Part shown: positions 51,857 to 60,840 of the stretch, piece after piece
Layout of the letters: each line of letters opens with the position of its first letter
How positions within the stretch are numbered: the stretch's first letter is position 1
Assembly: GCA_965247565.1 (NCBI GenBank)
Contig: CBDFHF010000003.1
Span: 1,488,001 to 1,552,000 of the forward strand
Reading direction: 5' to 3'
DNA: 64,000 nucleotides
Source: CBDFHF01 sp965247565
GTDB lineage: Bacteria; Pseudomonadota; Gammaproteobacteria; Methylococcales; Methylomonadaceae
Made by a program: the position numbers and the translations under genes
Notes under the pieces: model-generated
Told to the model about the DNA's origin: nothing
Databases searched by the model: none
Seen by the model: only the letters and a program-made list of their open reading frames with translations

Positions 51857-52719
51857 GCATATTGATCAACAAAGACACCAAAGTCATCTGCCAAGGCTTC
51901 ACCGGCAAACAAGGCACTTTTCATTCTGAGCAAGCCCTGGAATACGGCACAAAATTAGTAGGCGGTGTAACCCCGGAACGCGGCGGCGAAACCCACTTAG
52001 GCTTGCCGATTTTTAATACCGTCCAAGATGCAGTTAATACCACCGGTGCCACCGCCAGTGTTATTTATGTACCACCGTTTTATGCCGCCGATGCCATTTT
52101 GGAAGCCGTTGATGCCGGTATTCAACTGATTGTCTGCATAACTGAAGGCATCCCTATTTTACAAATGCTGAAAGTTAAAGCCGCAATGGCCGGTACCGGT
52201 GCATTGTTGATTGGCCCTAACTGCCCAGGCGTCATCACCCCTGGCGAATGCAAAATTGGCATCATGCCCGGTAAAATTCATTTGCCAGGATCCATCGGCA
52301 TCGTTTCCCGCTCCGGCACGTTAACCTATGAGTCTGTGCACCAAACCACCGCCCAAGGCCTAGGCCAAAGCACCTGCGTTGGTATCGGCGGCGACCCCAT
52401 TCACGGCATGAACTTTGTTGACGTGCTCAGCCGTTTTCAAGCCGACGAGCAAACTAAAGGCATTGTTATGGTCGGTGAAATCGGCGGCGGTGAAGAAGAA
52501 GACGCCGCTGAATATATCAAAGCCCACGTCACCAAACCGGTAGTCGCCTACATCGCTGGCCAAACCGCCCCCCCAGGCAAACGTATGGGCCATGCCGGTG
52601 CTATAGTTACCGGAGGCAAAGGTACAGCGGCCGGTAAAATTGCTTCATTAAAAGCTGCGGGCATTGAAGTGGTGAGTTCACCTACGGATATTGGCGTGGC
52701 TATGAAGGGGTGTTTTTAA
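51853..52719 (+). CDS. sucD: succinyl-CoA synthetase alpha subunit (or malate thiokinase alpha)
   Basis: 288 residues, CoA-binding domain (CQGFTGKQGTFHSEQALEYG, GPNCPGVITPGECKIGIMPG) and ligase domain with the phosphorylated His in GHAGAIVTGGKGTAAGKI. Overlaps sucC by 4 nt, so the subunits are made together. GVTPERGGETHLG differs from the common GVTPGKGG form. Confidence 0.92.
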   Translation: MSILINKDTKVICQGFTGKQGTFHSEQALEYGTKLVGGVTPERGGETHLGLPIFNTVQDAVNTTGATASVIYVPPFYAADAILEAVDAGIQLIVCITEGIPILQMLKVKAAMAGTGALLIGPNCPGVITPGECKIGIMPGKIHLPGSIGIVSRSGTLTYESVHQTTAQGLGQSTCVGIGGDPIHGMNFVDVLSRFQADEQTKGIVMVGEIGGGEEEDAAEYIKAHVTKPVVAYIAGQTAPPGKRMGHAGAIVTGGKGTAAGKIASLKAAGIEVVSSPTDIGVAMKGCF

Positions 52720-52752
52720 ACTCAGAGGTTACAAGCGTAAGGTGAAGGTTAA

Positions 52753-52966
52753 ATGTCAGTAAATTACCGAAGCATTATTACTCTGGAGTCCGGCAAACGT
52801 GGCGGAAAACCCTGCATACGGGGTTTACGAATTACTGTCATGGTTAGCTGATGTCTTAAGCGAAAGTGAAATCTTAGAAGACTATCCTGAGCTTAATGCC
52901 ACTGAAATAAGGGCTTGTTTGGCATTTGCCGCAGATCGTGAACATGGCCTGTCAGCCATTCTTTAA
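52753..52966 (+). pseudogene. DUF433-type antitoxin, frameshifted by a 14-nt deletion
   Basis: Reading starts MSVNYRSIITLESGKRGGKP, the DUF433 N-terminus, and meets a stop after MVS. A second frame then gives WLADVLSESEILEDYPELNA and LAFAADREHGLSAIL, which is the rest of the family. The YDVL segment normally between them is absent. The total (214 nt) plus 14 would be a multiple of three. The antitoxin is therefore broken. Confidence 0.75.
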
Positions 52967-53190
52967 TGAAATTATTGTTAGACGAAAATCTTTTCAGACG
53001 ATCAGTATCATTTCTGATGGAAGCGTTTCCTGAAAGTACCCAAGTTGTATTATTGGGATTAGAGAATGCGGATGATAAGGTGATTTGGCAATATGCTAAG
53101 AACAATGGCTTTGTCTTAGTCATAAAGGATGCTGATTTCTTGATCGCATTCAAGAGAGATGCCGGGCGCTGGCTGAGATTCCACAAATAG
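52966..53190 (+). CDS. DUF5615 (PIN-like) toxin, C-terminally truncated
   Basis: 74 residues starting MKLLLDENLFRRSVSFLMEAF, then AIWQYAK-like IWQYAKNNGFVLVIKDADF, clear DUF5615. The usual 30-40 residues after DADF (with PPKVIWLR) are missing; the rest of the ORF is unrelated. ATG overlaps the DUF433 stop (TAATG), the normal coupling of the pair. Probably non-functional. Confidence 0.72.
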   Translation: MKLLLDENLFRRSVSFLMEAFPESTQVVLLGLENADDKVIWQYAKNNGFVLVIKDADFLIAFKRDAGRWLRFHK

Positions 53191-53274
53191 AAGCAAAGTG
53201 AGACGAACTAAAAGCTGGTGCGCGCAGCTTGCCTATAGGAAATTACCTAACTATTTTTAAAACACTAACATCAA

Positions 53275-54888
53275 ATGCCCCTAAAAATCGCCCTAGCCCA
53301 AACTAATTTCCTTGTTGGCAATATTGTCGCCAATGTTAGCAACATTATCAAAACTGCCGAATATGCCCGTGATGAGCTGGGTGCGGAGTTGGTTGTTTTT
53401 CCTGAACTGACCATCACCGGCTATCCGGCTGAAGATTTATTGTTGCGCACGGATTTTATCGCCGAAGCTAATAATTCCGTGTACCAATTGGCTGAAAAGA
53501 TTGCCGGTATTGCCGTAGTGGTGGGGTTTCCAGAGCTTGATGGTGATAAGCTTTATAATTGCGCCGTTGTCATCCATCAAGGTGTAATCCTGGCTTGTTA
53601 CCGCAAACAGGCTTTACCTAATTATGGTGTGTTTGACGAACAACGTTACTTTACAGCTGGTCAGCAGCCTTGTGTGTTTGAATTTAATGGGGTTTTTATT
53701 GGTTTGACGATTTGCGAGGATGTTTGGCGTAGCGGGATTATTGATGCCACTAAGCAGGCCGGTGCAGAATTGTTGGTGACGCTGAATGCGTCTCCATTTA
53801 ATACCGGCAAAATTCATCAGCGGGAAGCGGTAGTTTGTAGCCAAGTTAAACAATCGCAAATACCGCTGGTTTATGTCAACCAAGTGGGAGGTCAGGACGA
53901 GTTGATTTTTGACGGTGCCTCATTTGTGGTTGATGCTGATGGCGATGTTGTGTTTCGTGCTGAGGAATTTAAAGAGCAAATCAGCGTAATTGAATTTGTA
54001 AATGGTGCCGTTGTTAAATCCAGTTGCGCACCGCTATATCAGGAAATATCCAGCGATTATCAGGCTTTGGTACTGGGCATTAAAGATTATGTGCGCAAAA
54101 ACGGCTTTCAAGGTGCTTTATTAGGCTTGTCCGGCGGTATTGATTCGGCGTTGGTATTGGCGCTGGCGGTTGATGCTTTGGGTGCTGATAAGGTGGAAGC
54201 GGTGCTGATGCCGTCACGTTATACCCAAGACATGAGCAACGAAGACGCGGTTTTAGAAGCGGATGCCTTGGGCGTTATATACCATACCATTCCCATCGAG
54301 CCAGCGGTGAACGCTTTTACCGGTATGCTGGCGGACGTGTTTGCCGGTTCTAAAAAAGATACTACCGAAGAGAATATTCAAGCCCGCTGCCGTGGTGTGA
54401 TTTTGATGGCCATGTCCAATAAACAGGGCAAGTTGCTATTAACCACGGGCAACAAAAGCGAGATGAGTGTGGGTTATGCCACGTTGTATGGCGATATGGC
54501 TGGTGGCTTCGCGCCCATTAAAGACGTGCCTAAACTGTTAGTGTATCAACTGGCAAGGTTCAGAAACACTATTTCTCCGGTCATTCCGGAGCGGGTGTTG
54601 ATCAGACCCCCGTCTGCCGAATTAGCACCGGATCAAGTCGATGCCGATTCCCTACCGCCTTACGATATTTTAGACCCCATCCTGGAACGGTATGTAGAGC
54701 TAGATCAATCGGCGGAAGAAATAATAGCAGCAGGTTTTAGCCGGGAGCATGTGGCCAGAGCCATTAGCTTAGTAGACCGCAATGAATATAAGCGTAGACA
54801 ATCGCCGCCTGGAATAAGAATCACTGAAAGAGCTTTTGGACGGGATCGGCGATACCCAATCACCTCGGGGTATCGGGGAATCAAGTAA
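53275..54888 (+). CDS. nadE: NAD+ synthase, glutamine-hydrolysing
   Basis: 537 residues in two domains. The N-terminal nitrilase-like glutaminase (VVFPELTITGYPAEDLLL, YRKQALPNYGVFDEQRYF, LTICEDVW with the nucleophile Cys) feeds ammonia to the C-terminal NAD synthase. That domain has the PP-loop LLGLSGGIDSALVLALA and TTGNKSEMSVGYATLYGDMA. It converts nicotinate adenine dinucleotide to NAD+. Confidence 0.95.
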   Translation: MPLKIALAQTNFLVGNIVANVSNIIKTAEYARDELGAELVVFPELTITGYPAEDLLLRTDFIAEANNSVYQLAEKIAGIAVVVGFPELDGDKLYNCAVVIHQGVILACYRKQALPNYGVFDEQRYFTAGQQPCVFEFNGVFIGLTICEDVWRSGIIDATKQAGAELLVTLNASPFNTGKIHQREAVVCSQVKQSQIPLVYVNQVGGQDELIFDGASFVVDADGDVVFRAEEFKEQISVIEFVNGAVVKSSCAPLYQEISSDYQALVLGIKDYVRKNGFQGALLGLSGGIDSALVLALAVDALGADKVEAVLMPSRYTQDMSNEDAVLEADALGVIYHTIPIEPAVNAFTGMLADVFAGSKKDTTEENIQARCRGVILMAMSNKQGKLLLTTGNKSEMSVGYATLYGDMAGGFAPIKDVPKLLVYQLARFRNTISPVIPERVLIRPPSAELAPDQVDADSLPPYDILDPILERYVELDQSAEEIIAAGFSREHVARAISLVDRNEYKRRQSPPGIRITERAFGRDRRYPITSGYRGIK

Positions 54889-54932
54889 TTTGGACATTTT
54901 GTGCTTTTGAGCGGATATTCGTTATTAAATAG

Positions 54933-56063
54933 CTAACGCGAACATTCCACTTTCCAAATGGCATTTTGTAACTTGCTCACCATTTGCGGTGCAGACAGGT
55001 TGGTCGTGTCGGTTTGCAATGCATATTGGATATTGACGGCATCCATCAGTGCCATTGCTAAAATGCCACGGACTGCAAAGTTCATGTTTTGGCTTTGTGT
55101 GAAACTTGCAGACACTACGCCCAGAACCGCACCAAAAGGATCAAGCAGTGGACTTCCACTAGAGCCCGGTTGGATCGGGGCAGTAAATTGCAGCAAGCGA
55201 ATGTCGTTTTGAACGCCGAATAATCCAGAGATAACGCCTTGAGTTACTTGTATGCTACTTCCCATTAAACTGGCCAATGGATAACCCAATGTAGTGACCG
55301 GTTCCGCCAGGCCTGCGCCAACTTGACGGAAACAAAGTGGCGTGATCGTGGGGGGGATTGAAGCCCGCAGCAAGGCTAGGTCATTATTGTTATCGCTGAT
55401 GATAACTTCAGCCTCAATAGCGCCTTGCAAAGACGTGAGGCGTGTATGGCCCGAACCATCAACGACATGAGCATTAGTCAATACGACTCCCGGAGCCACC
55501 AGAAACGCTGTTCCAGTCCAGTTTTCAGCAGGTTGTTCTGAATGGGTCGGCGCATAGGGAGAGCTATCATCCAAATCCATACCTAACCGATGCCCTAACA
55601 CCGTAAGTCCGTATGCTGATGTTTCTGCCAGTGCTCGGAATTTCCAGTTACCAGAGCGATAATAAATCTCTCCAACAATCAGGGCAGAAGCCTCCATATT
55701 TTTTAGGTCAATGTCATAATGGCAAGCGGAATCCAATTCTAAGCTAATATGCTCTGCGCTACTGACTGAACCACGGGCGCTGTATCGATAGGCTACGATT
55801 AACAACCGGCTGACATTACTGTCCGGTAATCGCGCACTATCCAACGACACCGTATAGAGTGTGCCATCAGTACTTAATTCTCCGGACATCCAATCAGTTG
55901 TTTTTCGATGAGCAAAACCCGGTGTAATAACTAGTTGTGTTGCTTCATTGACCGGCAATACAGCGATACCTAAGTCTTGCTGAATACTGTGCGGAAATTT
56001 TAATGACACCTTCCACGCTGTGCCTGTTAAAGGTAGATTTGCTCCAGCGACTAAATCAGCCAT
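54933..56063 (-). CDS. TerD-like domain fused to trypsin-like serine protease
   Basis: 376 residues, two parts. Residues 1-~165 fit the TerD/stress-protein fold: VAGANLPLTG at the start, beta strands, then ALIVGEIYYRSGNWKFRALAE, a family hallmark. Residues ~175-330 are an S1-type protease: TNAHVVDGSG (His199), NNDLALLRA (Asp228), PGSSGSPLLDPFGAVLGVVS (Ser302). There is no signal peptide, so the protein should be cytoplasmic unless exported another way. TerD domains are linked to tellurite/stress responses and bind Ca2+; the Ca-site acidic pattern is not clear here. Stands alone; prsR is divergent. Confidence 0.8.
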   Translation of the reverse strand: MADLVAGANLPLTGTAWKVSLKFPHSIQQDLGIAVLPVNEATQLVITPGFAHRKTTDWMSGELSTDGTLYTVSLDSARLPDSNVSRLLIVAYRYSARGSVSSAEHISLELDSACHYDIDLKNMEASALIVGEIYYRSGNWKFRALAETSAYGLTVLGHRLGMDLDDSSPYAPTHSEQPAENWTGTAFLVAPGVVLTNAHVVDGSGHTRLTSLQGAIEAEVIISDNNNDLALLRASIPPTITPLCFRQVGAGLAEPVTTLGYPLASLMGSSIQVTQGVISGLFGVQNDIRLLQFTAPIQPGSSGSPLLDPFGAVLGVVSASFTQSQNMNFAVRGILAMALMDAVNIQYALQTDTTNLSAPQMVSKLQNAIWKVECSR

Positions 56064-56382
56064 GCCTTGCTCTTGATAGCTAAAAATTCACATTATAGCT
56101 GCGTGCTCAAATAAGTTTGTGAGCGGTATGGCAATTTTCTGGGTGGTGTTGACGATTGGTTGCTGTAGATGCTGCACATGAGTTGATTATTAAGTTTATA
56201 TCTTCAAACTACGCTTGATTTGCCGCTGGAATCACTTAAAAGCCAGCGCTTGGTTTGTCCGCAAAAGCAGTTTTTAAATAATCGCTATACAATATGTCAC
56301 CATTTTTTACAGCTAAAAATTAAAAACCACCTACAATTATTAGCAATACGTTCATTGATGTGTAATACAAGAGGGTAAAAGA
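56064..56382. other. 319-bp divergent intergenic region
   Basis: Between the TerD-protease gene and prsR. A CGCTGG/CCAGCG hairpin is at 56224-56248. No gene and no convincing sigma-54 site seen. Confidence 0.4.
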
Positions 56383-57738
56383 TTGGACGACAAAAAAGTT
56401 TTGCTAGTTGTAGAGGATGATCCAGGGTTACAAAAGCAATTTAAGTGGAGTTTTGAAGCCTACGAGGTAATTATCGCAGGAAATAGAAGTGATGCCATTA
56501 CCGCACTAAGGCGATTTATGCCTAGCGTTGTTACACTGGATTTGGGATTGCCCCCGGACGCGACTAACGCCAGCGAAGGCCTGGAAACACTAAAAGAAAT
56601 TTTAGTGCTGGCGCCTGCAACTAAAGTGATTGTGGTTACCGGAAATGATGACCGAGAAAATGCTATAACAGCGGTTGCAAGAGGGGCGTATGACTTTTAT
56701 CAGAAACCGGTTGATATAGATAAGCTTACCCTTATCATTGAACGCGCATTCAAGTTACGTGAACTGGAAAATGATTTCCAGCGACTCCAACAAAAAACCG
56801 CCGAACCTTTAGCAGGAATCATTGCTTCTTGCAAAAAAATGCAGGATCTTTCCCGCACCGTGGAAAAAATTGCACCAACTAACATTACTACTTTATTGCT
56901 CGGAGAAAGCGGTACGGGCAAAGAAGTGATGGCCAAAGCTATCCATTCTTTGAGTGATCGCGCCCATAAGCCGTTTGTTGCAGTTAATTGCGCGGCGATT
57001 CCAGAGAATTTGCTGGAAAGCGAACTGTTTGGTTATGAAAAAGGTGCTTTTACCGGTGCCGCGCAACAAACTAAGGGTAAAATTGAATATGCCCATGGTG
57101 GCACGTTCTTCCTGGATGAAATTGGCGATTTGCCATTTCCTTTGCAATCCAAACTGTTGCGTTTTATTCAAGAAAGAAACATCGAACGGGTGGGTGGGAG
57201 AACGTTGATACCTGTTGATGTGCGCATTATCTGCGCCACGCATCAAAACTTACAGACTCTAATCGATCAGGGTCGATTTCGTAGCGATTTATATTATCGA
57301 ATTAGTGAAGTCACCATCAATATTCCAGCGCTACGAGAAAGAGATGGCGATGCTATTACTATAGCGACTGCCTTTTTAAGACGCTTTTCTGACCTACACA
57401 ATAAAAAAATTAAAGGTTTCACTAAAGAGGCGGCGAAAGCCATCGAAACTTATCAATGGCCCGGTAACATTCGGGAGCTTGAAAATAAAATCAAACGAGC
57501 CGTTATTATGTCCGATGACACCATCATCGGTTATGACGATCTAGAATTGGAGAAAAATCTGGAAGACGCGTCGCCACTCAATTTAAAGGCGGTCAGGGAA
57601 GATGCGGAGACTATTGCTATTAAAAGAGCCTTAGGATATTCCCACAATAATATATCCAATGCAGCAAAGCTGCTGGGTGTAACCCGACCAACTTTGTACG
57701 CCTTGTTTGAAAAGTACAATATACGCGTTGACGAATAA
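56383..57738 (+). CDS. prsR: PEP-CTERM-box response regulator PrsR
   Basis: 451 residues. TTG start, supported by GAGGG 8 nt upstream. Receiver domain with VVEDDPG and the phospho-Asp in VTLDLGLPPD; AAA+ domain (LLGESGTGKEVMAKAIH, GAFTGA intact, FLDEIGDLPFPLQSKLLRF); C-terminal HTH (NISNAAKLLGVTRPTLYALF). Activates sigma-54 promoters of exopolysaccharide/PEP-CTERM genes. Its cognate kinase PrsK is not in the window. Confidence 0.9.
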   Translation: MDDKKVLLVVEDDPGLQKQFKWSFEAYEVIIAGNRSDAITALRRFMPSVVTLDLGLPPDATNASEGLETLKEILVLAPATKVIVVTGNDDRENAITAVARGAYDFYQKPVDIDKLTLIIERAFKLRELENDFQRLQQKTAEPLAGIIASCKKMQDLSRTVEKIAPTNITTLLLGESGTGKEVMAKAIHSLSDRAHKPFVAVNCAAIPENLLESELFGYEKGAFTGAAQQTKGKIEYAHGGTFFLDEIGDLPFPLQSKLLRFIQERNIERVGGRTLIPVDVRIICATHQNLQTLIDQGRFRSDLYYRISEVTINIPALRERDGDAITIATAFLRRFSDLHNKKIKGFTKEAAKAIETYQWPGNIRELENKIKRAVIMSDDTIIGYDDLELEKNLEDASPLNLKAVREDAETIAIKRALGYSHNNISNAAKLLGVTRPTLYALFEKYNIRVDE

Positions 57739-57949
57739 CTGTATTAAGCCAATATTCATCCCGTTGTTTAAAAATTGACTTGCGTTTGCTGCGTGGAAAC
57801 GCTAGTTGAATTAATTTTCAACTGCTGGAATTAGTTATTTTAATTTCAGTCTCATTCCTGCATTATGTTTAGCGTGCTGCCACATAAAGAGCATGAGTGT
57901 TTTTTTATGGCAGATGTCTTAATGATTTTAAACACGAGCGAGTCACCCT

Positions 57950-58537
57950 ATGAAGTGGCATTTATTATCTATTTGTTTATTTTTAAGCGCTTGTACTCAC
58001 ATTCCTCCCGCTATTAAAAATGCGCCGCCTTACGATGTCAGCTATAGTCAGGCAACTCAGGCCATAGGCAATTTTAAGAATGCACCGGTGCGTTGGGGTG
58101 GTGTCATCGTTGATACTCAAAACGAACAAACTTTCAGTCAGCTGCAAATTTTATTCTACCCGTTAAATCGTCATGGCAGGCCGCAGCTAGATCAGGCTAA
58201 TGAAGGACGTTTTGTAGTAAGGAGCGCTGAATTTCTAGACCCGGCCATTTATACAAAAAATCTTGAAATCACCGTCGCCGGCACTTTAAATGGTGATGTT
58301 GAGCAGGTGATCGGCAATAAGACATTGCGATTACCTCTAATTACTCCTAGTACGCTTTATCTATGGCCGACTTATGATCCATCTAACTACGGCTACATGG
58401 GCTACGACCGATTTGGTGGCTATAATCGCTTCGGTGGTGTTGGGTTTAACTCTTTTTATGGGTATCAGCCTTATTACCCCCCTTATTTTGGTGGTGGGTA
58501 TTATGCACCCTACACACATCCTCGTCACAGGCGGTAA
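57950..58537 (+). CDS. Slp family outer membrane lipoprotein
   Basis: 195 residues with lipobox LSAC (Cys near residue 15). Slp body: VRWGGVIVDTQNEQTFSQLQ, ILFYPLNRHGRPQLD, EGRFVVRSAEFLDPAIY, GTLNGDVEQVIGNKTLRLPLI. The C-terminal ~50 residues are a Gly/Tyr/Pro-rich repeat-like tail (GYDRFGGYNRFGGVG). Starvation/envelope role in E. coli. Confidence 0.9.
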   Translation: MKWHLLSICLFLSACTHIPPAIKNAPPYDVSYSQATQAIGNFKNAPVRWGGVIVDTQNEQTFSQLQILFYPLNRHGRPQLDQANEGRFVVRSAEFLDPAIYTKNLEITVAGTLNGDVEQVIGNKTLRLPLITPSTLYLWPTYDPSNYGYMGYDRFGGYNRFGGVGFNSFYGYQPYYPPYFGGGYYAPYTHPRHRR

Positions 58538-58591
58538 TTCGAGCTTCAATGTCAATTGATACATGAGACTTTTCAAGATGGGGGTATTTAA

Positions 58592-59500
58592 ATGAAGGTA
58601 CTCATTACAGGCGGTACTGGATTTATCGGCAGTGCATTAACTAAAAGTCTGATAGAGCAGGGTTTTGCAGTCACTGTGTTAAGTCGACAGCCTGAAAATG
58701 TCACCAAACATTGCGGAGCGCAAGTTGCGGTATTGGCTTCATTGAAGGAAATTAAACCGGACGATAGTTATCAAGTGATCATCAACTTGGCAGGCGCACC
58801 CATATTCGATGCGCGCTGGAGCGATGCTCGCAAGCAAGTCATTCGAGACAGTCGTATCGGTTTAACCAAAGAACTTATTTCTTGCATTGAGTGTATGTCC
58901 ACTAAACCGGACTTACTCATTAGTGGTTCGGCCATTGGCTATTACGGTGATCAGGGCGATGAGGTGTTGACAGAGCATTCAACTACTCGTACTGATTTTT
59001 CACAACAACTCTGCAAAGACTGGGAAGTTGCTGCTATGCAGGCTGAGCAATTCGGCGTTAGGGTGTGTTTAATTAGAACGGGTTTAGTGATTGGACACGG
59101 CGGCGGTTTGCTGCAACGCATGTTATTACCCTTCCGGTTCGGCTTGGGAGGTCAGTTAGGTAATGGACAGCAATGGATGTCGTGGATTCATAGGCAAGAT
59201 TGGATCAATATTGCCGTGGCTATGATTACAAAGCCCAGCATGCAAGGTGCTTACAACGCAACCGCGCCTAATCCGGTTACTAACCTGGAATTTACCAAAA
59301 CCTTAGCTCAATGCCTGAAGCGTCCCGCTTTGCTGCCGGTTCCGGCTTGGCTATTAAAAGTAGCGCTTGGTGAAATGTCCGAATTGGTATTAGGCAGTCA
59401 GAGAGTTGTCCCGGAGCGATTGCTTACTGCAGGGTTTAATTTTGAGTTTAATCAGTTGCGTGATGCCATTAACGAAGCTTTGTCTCCGCACAATGACTAA
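58592..59500 (+). CDS. TIGR01777 family epimerase-like protein (YfcH)
   Basis: 302 residues, extended SDR fold: NAD-binding ITGGTGFIGSALTKSLIEQG, the SGSAIGYYGDQGDE segment and a C-terminal DUF1731 part (VPAWLLKVALGEMSELVLGSQRV). Substrate unknown. GGGG in the upstream ATGGGGGTATTTAA may be the ribosome site. Confidence 0.92.
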   Translation: MKVLITGGTGFIGSALTKSLIEQGFAVTVLSRQPENVTKHCGAQVAVLASLKEIKPDDSYQVIINLAGAPIFDARWSDARKQVIRDSRIGLTKELISCIECMSTKPDLLISGSAIGYYGDQGDEVLTEHSTTRTDFSQQLCKDWEVAAMQAEQFGVRVCLIRTGLVIGHGGGLLQRMLLPFRFGLGGQLGNGQQWMSWIHRQDWINIAVAMITKPSMQGAYNATAPNPVTNLEFTKTLAQCLKRPALLPVPAWLLKVALGEMSELVLGSQRVVPERLLTAGFNFEFNQLRDAINEALSPHND

Positions 59501-59723
59501 ATCCAAACAGAATCAAATCAACCCCAACAAATTACTGTTAAGCAAATGGACTGCTGTGCACCCGCAGCAGAAAGAAAAGCACTTTTTAGTTTCCCAGCTC
59601 ATCAGGGACGAACAGGAGCAGATTATTGGCTGCGTCTTGGAAGCCATTATTAATCATAGTGAATATGAAATGGACTGGCGAATGTTAAAACAAGCTGAAA
59701 ACTGGTTGACCGGTTGGCAATAG
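59493..59723 (+). CDS. TIGR02450 family small protein
   Basis: 76 residues from the ATG at 59493, which overlaps the preceding gene by 8 nt. NPNKLLLSKWTAVHPQQKEKHF and WRMLKQAENWLTGW match the family. Function unknown. Confidence 0.85.
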   Translation: MTKSKQNQINPNKLLLSKWTAVHPQQKEKHFLVSQLIRDEQEQIIGCVLEAIINHSEYEMDWRMLKQAENWLTGWQ

Positions 59724-59731
59724 CTGTATAG

Positions 59732-60214
59732 TTAGTCCCTGAAGTTCTCAAATTGCAACGGTAAGTCCAATTTTTCTTCCCTAAGCATGCGAATCACATC
59801 CTGAAGATCGTCGCGACTTTTGCCTGTCACTCGTACTTGGTCACCTTGAATAGCCGCTTGAACTTTCAGCTTCTTGTCTTTAATCAATTTGACGATTTTT
59901 TTAGCGACTTCCTTATCCAGACCCTGTTTCATGATAATTTCCTGGCGCATGCCCTTGCCACTGGGCTTGGCATCACCGACTTCCATGCAGGCAATGTCAA
60001 TGCCGCGCCGAGTCAATTTTGAGCATAGCACGCTAAACATTTGTTGCAGCTGAAAAGTCGATTCAGAAATCATCATCAGTTTATCGTCGTTCAGTTCAAA
60101 TTTGGAATCAGTCCCTTTAAAATCAAAGCGCGTGGTGACTTCTTTATTGGCTTGATCAACGGCATTGGTTAGTTCGTGTTTATCAAATTCAGAAATAATG
60201 TCGAAAGAAGGCAT
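59732..60214 (-). CDS. yajQ: YajQ family cyclic-di-GMP-binding / nucleotide-binding protein
   Basis: 160 residues from the ATG at 60214 (MPSFDIISEFDKHEL, standard start); the longer TTG start is rejected. RFDFKGTDSKFELND and the C-terminal RVTGKSRDDLQDVIRMLR are typical. Some homologues bind c-di-GMP. Confidence 0.95.
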   Translation of the reverse strand: MPSFDIISEFDKHELTNAVDQANKEVTTRFDFKGTDSKFELNDDKLMMISESTFQLQQMFSVLCSKLTRRGIDIACMEVGDAKPSGKGMRQEIIMKQGLDKEVAKKIVKLIKDKKLKVQAAIQGDQVRVTGKSRDDLQDVIRMLREEKLDLPLQFENFRD

Positions 60215-60303
60215 AGAAATCAGTGCAGTAGTCAATAATAGGTAGACGTTATTATACTTGGAACTCAGGTTTGTGTGTCATTGCACGAGGCTAACAGAGC
60301 TTT

Positions 60304-60786
60304 TCAAAGTAATTCCAAGCTATCATTCGCTACCTGAATAGAGAACGCTTGCCCAAACCCCAGTACATAACGACCACTTTGGGGACATAACGTAAACAAG
60401 TGAAAGTCATTTAATGAACTTAACAAGCTGATAATCTCCCCAAATCGAGTGTGCAATGCAGCAATTCTTGCCGTAAAGCTGTCATCGTCACGGGCTATCT
60501 CTTTGACACTACAGCTCAGTGTTGCGCGTTCACGGGCGAACAGGTTGGGAGATTCTGCTTCCGGACTTATAAAAAGCACGGAAACTTGTGGATGATGGAG
60601 AAGATTGCGAGTATGGCGGGCCAATTGACTGACATAAATATTAAAACAACCTTGATCGTCGCGTATAAATGGAGCATAGCTGATCTCCGGTATACCTTGT
60701 TCGGAAACCGTTGCTAGCATTAAAGTTTGCTGGGATTGCAACAAGTTTTGATATCGTTTGGATAATTCGTTTAGATCTGTGTTCAT
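60304..60786 (-). CDS. HugZ/HutZ-type pyridoxamine-phosphate-oxidase-fold protein
   Basis: 160 residues: TLMLATVSEQGIPEISYAPF, FNIYVSQLARHTRNLLHHPQVSVLFI, RERATLSCS, and SGRYVLGFGQAFSI at the end. Split-barrel FMN/heme-binding fold. HugZ proteins degrade heme; a heme role here is by family only. Confidence 0.85.
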   Translation of the reverse strand: MNTDLNELSKRYQNLLQSQQTLMLATVSEQGIPEISYAPFIRDDQGCFNIYVSQLARHTRNLLHHPQVSVLFISPEAESPNLFARERATLSCSVKEIARDDDSFTARIAALHTRFGEIISLLSSLNDFHLFTLCPQSGRYVLGFGQAFSIQVANDSLELL

Positions 60787-60840
60787 TCTTAAGAGGGGCC
60801 AATAAAAATTAGGTTAGGAATGTCTTGGTTTGTTGAGAAG

